A stretch of DNA of 64,000 bases. It comes from Oxytricha trifallax (taxonomy: Eukaryota > Ciliophora > Spirotrichea > Sporadotrichida > Oxytrichidae). The stretch lies in the NCBI GenBank assembly GCA_000711775.1, contig ARYC01017216.1, positions 1-64,000 of the forward strand. Reading direction: 5' to 3'. Under the pieces are notes generated by a model. The model had not been told where the DNA came from. It worked only from the letters and a program-made list of their open reading frames with translations, and searched no databases. Position numbers and translations under genes: made by a program. Shown piece by piece: positions 1 through 12,545 of the stretch; position 1 is the stretch's first letter, and every line of letters starts with the position of its first letter.

Positions 1-3000
1 AAAATATATATCAATTCTATTTGGTATATATCTTTATTAAGAGTGTAATAGCTAAATTATCTGCAATTTATAGAATTTAATGGTAAAATGTTTTAGCTAA
101 GATAATTTTAAATTGATTTTTGGAAAGAAAACTCACGTTTATCTAGAAAGTAACAAAAAGATTAAAAAATTATATTTAAATCAAGTATACTATGATTATT
201 ATTAAAATTACTAAAAGCTTTGATAATTACTTTAAAATTTCTTATTTAAAATAAATTAATAAAAATTTTGATCATAATGATCATTATTTTATATTATAAA
301 TTAAAAGTAATTAATAATCATATAATATGCATGTTAATGCTAATTTTATTCTGGAAGCTTGAACTCTTTCAGAATTTACATTTTTTATCTTTTTTTTGCT
401 ATTTTAGTTGGTCCCTATTTTCTTTCTATCATTAATATATATTAAAATAATAAAAATAATATTTACTAAAATCAAATAAGTTTGATTATATTGAATTAAA
501 TAATTGAGAAATTATATTAAAAATAGTTAAAACCAAATCCCTATTTATCAGATTCAATAATAATTTTCAAGAACGTTATATTAATGTATATATATTAAGG
601 ACAAAAAGATACCGAATGATATTAATTAATTTTATATTTAAAGATAAAAAAATAATCAAATTATATATATTTATAAATGTAAAAATCATTTTTTGAATGA
701 ATTTTTAACTTATTTTGAAAACTTATTTTAATTATAAGTTAATCTAATTAAAATAGCCATAAATTTTATTGAATCAATTCAATTAAAAATTTTCATGACT
801 AATAAGATTAAATTTACGATTATTTAAGTCATGTCCTATATAAATTTAATATTACTTATGATCCAAAAATCTAGAATATAAATTTGTGAAATATATTTAA
901 TTATAAACATGTATATATTTTTTTTATAACAAATAATTTCCTTGGTAAAATATATATCAATTCTATTTGGTATATATCTTTATTAAGAGTGTAATAGCTA
1001 AATTATCTGCCAATTTATATAGATTTAATGGTAAAAATGTTTTTTAGGCTAAGATAATTTTAAATTGATTTTTGGAAAGAAAACTCACGTTTATCTAGAA
1101 AGTAACAAAAAGATTAAAAAATTATATTTAAATCAAGTATACTATGATTATTATTAAAATTACTAAAAGCTTTGATAATTACTTTAAAATTTCTTATTTA
1201 AAATAAATTAATAAAAATTTTGATCATAATGATCATTATTTTATATTATAAATTAAAAGTAATTAATAATCATATAATATGCATGTTAATGCTAATTTTA
1301 TTCTGGAAGCTTGAACTCTTTCAGAATTTACATTTTTTATCTTTTTTTTGCTATTTTAGTTGGTCCCTATTTTCTTTCTATCATTAATATATATTAAAAT
1401 AATAAAAATAATATTTACTAAAATCAAATAAGTTTGATTATATTGAATTAAATAATTGAGAAATTATATTAAAAATAGTTAAAACCAAATCCCTATTTAT
1501 CAGATTCAATAATAATTTTCAAGAACGTTATATTAATGTATATATATTAAGGACAAAAAGATACCGAATGATATTAATTAATTTTATATTTAAAGATAAA
1601 AAAATAATCAAATTATATATATTTATAAATGTAAAAATCATTTTTTGAATGAATTTTTAACTTATTTTGAAAACTTATTTTAATTATAAGTTAATCTAAT
1701 TAAAATAGCCATAAATTTTATTGAATCAATTCAATTAAAAATTTTCATGACTAATAAGATTAAATTTACGATTATTTAAGTCATGTCCTATATAAATTTA
1801 ATATTACTTATGATCCAAAAATCTAGAATATAAATTTGTGAAATATATTTAATTATAAACATGTATATATTTTTTTTATAACAAATAATTTCCTTGGTAA
1901 AATATAATATCAATTTCTAATTTGGTATATATCTTTATTAAGAGTGTAATAGCCTAATTATCTGCATTTATTTTAAGAATTTAATGGTAAAAAATGTTTT
2001 AGCCTAAGATAATTTTAAATTGATTTTTGGAAAGAAAACTCACGTTTATCTAGAAAGTAACAAAAAGATTAAAAAATTATATTTAAATCAAGTATACTAT
2101 GATTATTATTAAAATTACTAAAAGCTTTGATAATTACTTTAAAATTTCTTATTTAAAATAAATTAATAAAAATTTTGATCATAATGATCATTATTTTATA
2201 TTATAAATTAAAAGTAATTAATAATCATATAATATGCATGTTAATGCTAATTTTATTCTGGAAGCTTGAACTCTTTCAGAATTTACATTTTTTATCTTTT
2301 TTTTGCTATTTTAGTTGGTCCCTATTTTCTTTCTATCATTAATATATATTAAAATAATAAAAATAATATTTACTAAAATCAAATAAGTTTGATTATATTG
2401 AATTAAATAATTGAGAAATTATATTAAAAATAGTTAAAACCAAATCCCTATTTATCAGATTCAATAATAATTTTCAAGAACGTTATATTAATGTATATAT
2501 ATTAAGGACAAAAAGATACCGAATGATATTAATTAATTTTATATTTAAAGATAAAAAAATAATCAAATTATATATATTTATAAATGTAAAAATCATTTTT
2601 TGAATGAATTTTTAACTTATTTTGAAAACTTATTTTAATTATAAGTTAATCTAATTAAAATAGCCATAAATTTTATTGAATCAATTCAATTAAAAATTTT
2701 CATGACTAATAAGATTAAATTTACGATTATTTAAGTCATGTCCTATATAAATTTAATATTACTTATGATCCAAAAATCTAGAATATAAATTTGTGAAATA
2801 TATTTAATTATAAACATGTATATATTTTTTTTATAACAAATAATTTCCTTGGTAAAATATATATCAATTCTATTTTGTTATATATCTTTATTAAAGAGTG
2901 GTAATAGCTAAAATTATCCTGCAATTTATAGAAATTTAATGGTAAAATGTATTATAGCTAAGATAATTTTAAATTGATTTTTGGAAAGAAAACTCACGTT

Positions 3001-6000
3001 TATCTAGAAAGTAACAAAAAGATTAAAAAATTATATTTAAATCAAGTATACTATGATTATTATTAAAATTACTAAAAGCTTTGATAATTACTTTAAAATT
3101 TCTTATTTAAAATAAATTAATAAAAATTTTGATCATAATGATCATTATTTTATATTATAAATTAAAAGTAATTAATAATCATATAATATGCATGTTAATG
3201 CTAATTTTATTCTGGAAGCTTGAACTCTTTCAGAATTTACATTTTTTATCTTTTTTTTGCTATTTTAGTTGGTCCCTATTTTCTTTCTATCATTAATATA
3301 TATTAAAATAATAAAAATAATATTTACTAAAATCAAATAAGTTTGATTATATTGAATTAAATAATTGAGAAATTATATTAAAAATAGTTAAAACCAAATC
3401 CCTATTTATCAGATTCAATAATAATTTTCAAGAACGTTATATTAATGTATATATATTAAGGACAAAAAGATACCGAATGATATTAATTAATTTTATATTT
3501 AAAGATAAAAAAATAATCAAATTATATATATTTATAAATGTAAAAATCATTTTTTGAATGAATTTTTAACTTATTTTGAAAACTTATTTTAATTATAAGT
3601 TAATCTAATTAAAATAGCCATAAATTTTATTGAATCAATTCAATTAAAAATTTTCATGACTAATAAGATTAAATTTACGATTATTTAAGTCATGTCCTAT
3701 ATAAATTTAATATTACTTATGATCCAAAAATCTAGAATATAAATTTGTGAAATATATTTAATTATAAACATGTATATATTTTTTTTATAACAAATAATTT
3801 CCTTGGTAAAATATATATCAATTCCTATTTGCGTATATATCTTTATTAAAGAGTGTAATAGCTAATATATCTGCCAATTCTATAAGAATTTAATGGGTAA
3901 AATGTTTGTAGCTAAAGATAATTTTAAATTGATTTTTGGAAAGAAAACTCACGTTTATCTAGAAAGTAACAAAAAGATTAAAAAATTATATTTAAATCAA
4001 GTATACTATGATTATTATTAAAATTACTAAAAGCTTTGATAATTACTTTAAAATTTCTTATTTAAAATAAATTAATAAAAATTTTGATCATAATGATCAT
4101 TATTTTATATTATAAATTAAAAGTAATTAATAATCATATAATATGCATGTTAATGCTAATTTTATTCTGGAAGCTTGAACTCTTTCAGAATTTACATTTT
4201 TTATCTTTTTTTTGCTATTTTAGTTGGTCCCTATTTTCTTTCTATCATTAATATATATTAAAATAATAAAAATAATATTTACTAAAATCAAATAAGTTTG
4301 ATTATATTGAATTAAATAATTGAGAAATTATATTAAAAATAGTTAAAACCAAATCCCTATTTATCAGATTCAATAATAATTTTCAAGAACGTTATATTAA
4401 TGTATATATATTAAGGACAAAAAGATACCGAATGATATTAATTAATTTTATATTTAAAGATAAAAAAATAATCAAATTATATATATTTATAAATGTAAAA
4501 ATCATTTTTTGAATGAATTTTTAACTTATTTTGAAAACTTATTTTAATTATAAGTTAATCTAATTAAAATAGCCATAAATTTTATTGAATCAATTCAATT
4601 AAAAATTTTCATGACTAATAAGATTAAATTTACGATTATTTAAGTCATGTCCTATATAAATTTAATATTACTTATGATCCAAAAATCTAGAATATAAATT
4701 TGTGAAATATATTTAATTATAAACATGTATATATTTTTTTTATAACAAATAATTTCCTTGGTAAAATATATATCAATTTCTATTTGGTATATATCTTTAT
4801 TTAAGAGTGTAATAGTAAAATTATCTGCAATTTATAGAATATTTAATGGTAAAATGTTTTAGCTTAGGATAAATTTTAAATTGATTTTTGGAAAGAAAAC
4901 TCACGTTTATCTAGAAAGTAACAAAAAGATTAAAAAATTATATTTAAATCAAGTATACTATGATTATTATTAAAATTACTAAAAGCTTTGATAATTACTT
5001 TAAAATTTCTTATTTAAAATAAATTAATAAAAATTTTGATCATAATGATCATTATTTTATATTATAAATTAAAAGTAATTAATAATCATATAATATGCAT
5101 GTTAATGCTAATTTTATTCTGGAAGCTTGAACTCTTTCAGAATTTACATTTTTTATCTTTTTTTTGCTATTTTAGTTGGTCCCTATTTTCTTTCTATCAT
5201 TAATATATATTAAAATAATAAAAATAATATTTACTAAAATCAAATAAGTTTGATTATATTGAATTAAATAATTGAGAAATTATATTAAAAATAGTTAAAA
5301 CCAAATCCCTATTTATCAGATTCAATAATAATTTTCAAGAACGTTATATTAATGTATATATATTAAGGACAAAAAGATACCGAATGATATTAATTAATTT
5401 TATATTTAAAGATAAAAAAATAATCAAATTATATATATTTATAAATGTAAAAATCATTTTTTGAATGAATTTTTAACTTATTTTGAAAACTTATTTTAAT
5501 TATAAGTTAATCTAATTAAAATAGCCATAAATTTTATTGAATCAATTCAATTAAAAATTTTCATGACTAATAAGATTAAATTTACGATTATTTAAGTCAT
5601 GTCCTATATAAATTTAATATTACTTATGATCCAAAAATCTAGAATATAAATTTGTGAAATATATTTAATTATAAACATGTATATATTTTTTTTATAACAA
5701 ATAATTTCCTTGGTAAAATATATATCAATTCTATTTGGTATATATCTTTATTAAAGAGTGTAATAGGCTAAATTATCTGGCATTTATTTAGAATTTAATG
5801 GTAAAAATGTTTTAGCCTAAGCATAATTTTAAATTGATTTTTGGAAAGAAAACTCACGTTTATCTAGAAAGTAACAAAAAGATTAAAAAATTATATTTAA
5901 ATCAAGTATACTATGATTATTATTAAAATTACTAAAAGCTTTGATAATTACTTTAAAATTTCTTATTTAAAATAAATTAATAAAAATTTTGATCATAATG

Positions 6001-9000
6001 ATCATTATTTTATATTATAAATTAAAAGTAATTAATAATCATATAATATGCATGTTAATGCTAATTTTATTCTGGAAGCTTGAACTCTTTCAGAATTTAC
6101 ATTTTTTATCTTTTTTTTGCTATTTTAGTTGGTCCCTATTTTCTTTCTATCATTAATATATATTAAAATAATAAAAATAATATTTACTAAAATCAAATAA
6201 GTTTGATTATATTGAATTAAATAATTGAGAAATTATATTAAAAATAGTTAAAACCAAATCCCTATTTATCAGATTCAATAATAATTTTCAAGAACGTTAT
6301 ATTAATGTATATATATTAAGGACAAAAAGATACCGAATGATATTAATTAATTTTATATTTAAAGATAAAAAAATAATCAAATTATATATATTTATAAATG
6401 TAAAAATCATTTTTTGAATGAATTTTTAACTTATTTTGAAAACTTATTTTAATTATAAGTTAATCTAATTAAAATAGCCATAAATTTTATTGAATCAATT
6501 CAATTAAAAATTTTCATGACTAATAAGATTAAATTTACGATTATTTAAGTCATGTCCTATATAAATTTAATATTACTTATGATCCAAAAATCTAGAATAT
6601 AAATTTGTGAAATATATTTAATTATAAACATGTATATATTTTTTTTATAACAAATAATTTCCTTGGTAAAATATATATCAATTCTATTTGGTATATATCT
6701 TTATTAACAGTGAAATAGCTAAATTATCTGCAATTTATAGAATTTAATGGTAAAATGTTTTAGCTAAGAAAATTTTAAATTGATTTTTGGAAAGAAAACT
6801 CACGTTTATCTAGAAAGTAACAAAAAGATTAAAAAATTATATTTAAATCAAGTATACTATGATTATTATTAAAATTACTAAAAGCTTTGATAATTACTTT
6901 AAAATTTCTTATTTAAAATAAATTAATAAAAATTTTGATCATAATGATCATTATTTTATATTATAAATTAAAAGTAATTAATAATCATATAATATGCATG
7001 TTAATGCTAATTTTATTCTGGAAGCTTGAACTCTTTCAGAATTTACATTTTTTATCTTTTTTTTGCTATTTTAGTTGGTCCCTATTTTCTTTCTATCATT
7101 AATATATATTAAAATAATAAAAATAATATTTACTAAAATCAAATAAGTTTGATTATATTGAATTAAATAATTGAGAAATTATATTAAAAATAGTTAAAAC
7201 CAAATCCCTATTTATCAGATTCAATAATAATTTTCAAGAACGTTATATTAATGTATATATATTAAGGACAAAAAGATACCGAATGATATTAATTAATTTT
7301 ATATTTAAAGATAAAAAAATAATCAAATTATATATATTTATAAATGTAAAAATCATTTTTTGAATGAATTTTTAACTTATTTTGAAAACTTATTTTAATT
7401 ATAAGTTAATCTAATTAAAATAGCCATAAATTTTATTGAATCAATTCAATTAAAAATTTTCATGACTAATAAGATTAAATTTACGATTATTTAAGTCATG
7501 TCCTATATAAATTTAATATTACTTATGATCCAAAAATCTAGAATATAAATTTGTGAAATATATTTAATTATAAACATGTATATATTTTTTTTATAACAAA
7601 TAATTTCCTTGGTAAAATATATATCAATTCTATTTGGGTATATATCTTTATTAAGAGTGTAATAAGCTAAATTATCTGCAATTTATAGAATTTTAATGGT
7701 AAAATGTTTTAGCTAAGATAATTTTAAATTGATTTTTGGAAAGAAAACTCACGTTTATCTAGAAAGTAACAAAAAGATTAAAAAATTATATTTAAATCAA
7801 GTATACTATGATTATTATTAAAATTACTAAAAGCTTTGATAATTACTTTAAAATTTCTTATTTAAAATAAATTAATAAAAATTTTGATCATAATGATCAT
7901 TATTTTATATTATAAATTAAAAGTAATTAATAATCATATAATATGCATGTTAATGCTAATTTTATTCTGGAAGCTTGAACTCTTTCAGAATTTACATTTT
8001 TTATCTTTTTTTTGCTATTTTAGTTGGTCCCTATTTTCTTTCTATCATTAATATATATTAAAATAATAAAAATAATATTTACTAAAATCAAATAAGTTTG
8101 ATTATATTGAATTAAATAATTGAGAAATTATATTAAAAATAGTTAAAACCAAATCCCTATTTATCAGATTCAATAATAATTTTCAAGAACGTTATATTAA
8201 TGTATATATATTAAGGACAAAAAGATACCGAATGATATTAATTAATTTTATATTTAAAGATAAAAAAATAATCAAATTATATATATTTATAAATGTAAAA
8301 ATCATTTTTTGAATGAATTTTTAACTTATTTTGAAAACTTATTTTAATTATAAGTTAATCTAATTAAAATAGCCATAAATTTTATTGAATCAATTCAATT
8401 AAAAATTTTCATGACTAATAAGATTAAATTTACGATTATTTAAGTCATGTCCTATATAAATTTAATATTACTTATGATCCAAAAATCTAGAATATAAATT
8501 TGTGAAATATATTTAATTATAAACATGTATATATTTTTTTTATAACAAATAATTTCCTTGGTAAAATATATATCAATTCTATTTGGTATATATATCTTTA
8601 TTAAGAGTGTAATAGCTAAATTATCTGCAATTTATAGAATTTAATGGGTAAAATGTTTTAGCTAAAATTAATTTTAAATTGATTTTTGGAAAGAAAACTC
8701 ACGTTTATCTAGAAAGTAACAAAAAGATTAAAAAATTATATTTAAATCAAGTATACTATGATTATTATTAAAATTACTAAAAGCTTTGATAATTACTTTA
8801 AAATTTCTTATTTAAAATAAATTAATAAAAATTTTGATCATAATGATCATTATTTTATATTATAAATTAAAAGTAATTAATAATCATATAATATGCATGT
8901 TAATGCTAATTTTATTCTGGAAGCTTGAACTCTTTCAGAATTTACATTTTTTATCTTTTTTTTGCTATTTTAGTTGGTCCCTATTTTCTTTCTATCATTA

Positions 9001-11588
9001 ATATATATTAAAATAATAAAAATAATATTTACTAAAATCAAATAAGTTTGATTATATTGAATTAAATAATTGAGAAATTATATTAAAAATAGTTAAAACC
9101 AAATCCCTATTTATCAGATTCAATAATAATTTTCAAGAACGTTATATTAATGTATATATATTAAGGACAAAAAGATACCGAATGATATTAATTAATTTTA
9201 TATTTAAAGATAAAAAAATAATCAAATTATATATATTTATAAATGTAAAAATCATTTTTTGAATGAATTTTTAACTTATTTTGAAAACTTATTTTAATTA
9301 TAAGTTAATCTAATTAAAATAGCCATAAATTTTATTGAATCAATTCAATTAAAAATTTTCATGACTAATAAGATTAAATTTACGATTATTTAAGTCATGT
9401 CCTATATAAATTTAATATTACTTATGATCCAAAAATCTAGAATATAAATTTGTGAAATATATTTAATTATAAACATGTATATATTTTTTTTATAACAAAT
9501 AATTTCCTTGGTAAAATATATATCAATTCTATATTTGGTATATATCTTTATTTAAGAGTGTAAATAGCTAAATTATCTGCAATTTATAGAGAATTTAATG
9601 GTAAAAATGTTTTAAGCTAAGGATAATTTTAAATTGATTTTTGGAAAGAAAACTCACGTTTATCTAGAAAGTAACAAAAAGATTAAAAAATTATATTTAA
9701 ATCAAGTATACTATGATTATTATTAAAATTACTAAAAGCTTTGATAATTACTTTAAAATTTCTTATTTAAAATAAATTAATAAAAATTTTGATCATAATG
9801 ATCATTATTTTATATTATAAATTAAAAGTAATTAATAATCATATAATATGCATGTTAATGCTAATTTTATTCTGGAAGCTTGAACTCTTTCAGAATTTAC
9901 ATTTTTTATCTTTTTTTTGCTATTTTAGTTGGTCCCTATTTTCTTTCTATCATTAATATATATTAAAATAATAAAAATAATATTTACTAAAATCAAATAA
10001 GTTTGATTATATTGAATTAAATAATTGAGAAATTATATTAAAAATAGTTAAAACCAAATCCCTATTTATCAGATTCAATAATAATTTTCAAGAACGTTAT
10101 ATTAATGTATATATATTAAGGACAAAAAGATACCGAATGATATTAATTAATTTTATATTTAAAGATAAAAAAATAATCAAATTATATATATTTATAAATG
10201 TAAAAATCATTTTTTGAATGAATTTTTAACTTATTTTGAAAACTTATTTTAATTATAAGTTAATCTAATTAAAATAGCCATAAATTTTATTGAATCAATT
10301 CAATTAAAAATTTTCATGACTAATAAGATTAAATTTACGATTATTTAAGTCATGTCCTATATAAATTTAATATTACTTATGATCCAAAAATCTAGAATAT
10401 AAATTTGTGAAATATATTTAATTATAAACATGTATATATTTTTTTTATAACAAATAATTTCCTTGGTAAAATATATATCAATTTCTATTTTGGTATATAT
10501 CTTTATTAAGAGTGTAATAGCTAAATTATCCTGCAATTTATAGAATTTAATGGTAAAAATGTTTTAGCTAAGATAATTTTAAATTGATTTTTGGAAAGAA
10601 AACTCACGTTTATCTAGAAAGTAACAAAAAGATTAAAAAATTATATTTAAATCAAGTATACTATGATTATTATTAAAATTACTAAAAGCTTTGATAATTA
10701 CTTTAAAATTTCTTATTTAAAATAAATTAATAAAAATTTTGATCATAATGATCATTATTTTATATTATAAATTAAAAGTAATTAATAATCATATAATATG
10801 CATGTTAATGCTAATTTTATTCTGGAAGCTTGAACTCTTTCAGAATTTACATTTTTTATCTTTTTTTTGCTATTTTAGTTGGTCCCTATTTTCTTTCTAT
10901 CATTAATATATATTAAAATAATAAAAATAATATTTACTAAAATCAAATAAGTTTGATTATATTGAATTAAATAATTGAGAAATTATATTAAAAATAGTTA
11001 AAACCAAATCCCTATTTATCAGATTCAATAATAATTTTCAAGAACGTTATATTAATGTATATATATTAAGGACAAAAAGATACCGAATGATATTAATTAA
11101 TTTTATATTTAAAGATAAAAAAATAATCAAATTATATATATTTATAAATGTAAAAATCATTTTTTGAATGAATTTTTAACTTATTTTGAAAACTTATTTT
11201 AATTATAAGTTAATCTAATTAAAATAGCCATAAATTTTATTGAATCAATTCAATTAAAAATTTTCATGACTAATAAGATTAAATTTACGATTATTTAAGT
11301 CATGTCCTATATAAATTTAATATTACTTATGATCCAAAAATCTAGAATATAAATTTGTGAAATATATTTAATTATAAACATGTATATATTTTTTTTATAA
11401 CAAATAATTTCCTTGGTAAAATATATATCAATTCTATTTGGTATATATCTTTATTAAGAGTGTAATAGCTAAATTATCTGCAATTTATAGAATTTAATGG
11501 TAAAATGTTTTAGCTAAGATAATTTTAAACTGATTTTTGGAAAGAAAACTCACGTTTATCTAGAAAGTAACAAAAAGATTAAAAAATT
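1..11588. repeat. Tandem satellite array, ~946-bp unit, 12 full copies plus partial 13th
   Basis: Units start at 1, 947, 1899, 2854, 3808, 4763, 5715, 6668, 7614, 8563, 9513, 10468 and 11418, giving lengths of 946 to 955 bp. The last copy stops at about 11588, where the sequence diverges after the run gattaaaaaatt. About 835 bp of every unit (from roughly offset 113 to the end) looks identical copy to copy. All differences I can see sit in the first ~112 bp and are mostly single-base insertions. No convincing ORF is present in the unit. The array begins exactly at base 1, so it probably extends leftward. A germline-limited satellite, perhaps centromeric or subtelomeric, is the natural reading, but the location is inference. 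Confidence 0.97.
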
Positions 11589-11649
11589 TCATAACTTGTT
11601 TGACCTATTGAGTAAATAATTTCCGACACTAATGATTTTATCTGGCAGG

Positions 11650-11986
11650 AATTTAACAAACTTAGGTGATATAAAACGAGTAGTAGATTTTTAATCAGGT
11701 GCAGAAAAGAATGAACAATTTTAGATTCTAAATATTTGATAATTTACCCCACTTCAGGTTCGAGTACCACTACTTAAGGAATGAGTCTCAATTCTGAGAA
11801 GAAATAATAAATAAATGACTTTCCCTTACAACTCCTTAATTTTATAAACTATTCTAACTCTTTTTTTTCTATATGAGAATCGTTTATCTTGAACACTTAC
11901 TGTATCAATCTAAGATTGACGAGAAATTAACTAAGAAAAAAATTAATGTCTAAGCATTTCGTCTTTGTTGCTATACCTCTTCATGA
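11650..11986 (+). CDS. Unrecognised gene-like fragment beside the satellite
   Basis: Not recognised. Immediately after the satellite, base composition becomes less extreme and short stretches read well in the ciliate code. One begins after a possible acceptor at tctggcag (about 11650) and gives ~31 codons including NLTNLGDIKRVVDF. Another is a complete ATG-to-TGA frame at 11873-11986 (37 codons, starting MRIVYLEHLLYQSKID). The pieces are in different frames, so they could be exons of a small gene, or remnants. No domain can be named. Ciliate-code ORFs this short occur by chance, and only the codon diversity makes this worth listing. Confidence 0.25.
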
Positions 11987-12277
11987 AATACAATATTTTT
12001 TCTTTCTTTGATTATTAAAGAACTAAGGATTAAATTTTATTTTTTAATAAATTAAAATTTATTTAAATCAATTAATTTTACTCAAAAGCCATTTTGCAAA
12101 ATATTTTGAATTCAAGTATAAGAAATAACAAAGATATTAGAAATGTATATTTAGTTAAATTTAAGATTTTAAAATATAAAACATGTTTGCTTCATACTTA
12201 TTAATACTCTAGTATTCCAAAACTTATCTCCTAGCTCTATGTTTATTTATTTTTGAAAAATTATAAATATAAGTTTC

Positions 12278-12545
12278 GGACCTACTGTCCAGACGGTTGG
12301 TCACCTGACCAATCCTGACAGGGTTGGGGGTTCGAAACCCAGGGTTCGCTGATATTTGTACCTGGTAAAAAGCACGGGATACTCGTCCGGAGCTGGTATG
12401 ACGTTAAATGGCAGCCAATACCCGGCTTGGAATTCCAAAGTGGCTACATGAGAGAAATATAGGACACGTGTTTGGACTACGGTTGAGTTTGGTGGTGACC
12501 ACACCTGATGCTTCTGGAGAGGAGGTCATTAGGAAGATTACCTTC
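12278..12545 (+). mobile_element. tRNA-like SINE candidate
   Basis: A GC-rich island of about 270 bp inside very AT-rich DNA. Its first ~70 bp align by eye with the D-arm to T-arm part of a tRNA: an A-box-like TGTCCAGACGG at 12286-12296, then a perfect RNA polymerase III B box GGTTCGAAACC at about 12329-12339 inside a GGG/CCC stem, with normal A-to-B spacing. The 3' acceptor strand is missing, and a ~200-bp unrelated body follows, which is the layout of a tRNA-derived SINE. TGGTCACC near 12298 and GGTGACCA near 12493 form a short inverted pair, so a short TIR element is the alternative. No clear target duplication or A-tail was found. Parts of the body resemble the 22.2 kb element. Confidence 0.5.

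Noticed and set aside
11757-11768. Second B-box-like sequence ggttcgagtacc
   Set aside because: No A box or tRNA-like fold at proper distance; flanked by gene-like codons instead.
12318-12333. GGGTTGGGGGTT, resembling Tetrahymena telomere repeat
   Set aside because: Single occurrence, and it forms the T-arm/variable region of the tRNA-like head; no tandem array.
12301-12504. Minus-strand 67-codon ORF starting MWSPPNSTVV
   Set aside because: It lies entirely inside the SINE candidate and reads across its tRNA-like head; no protein family features.
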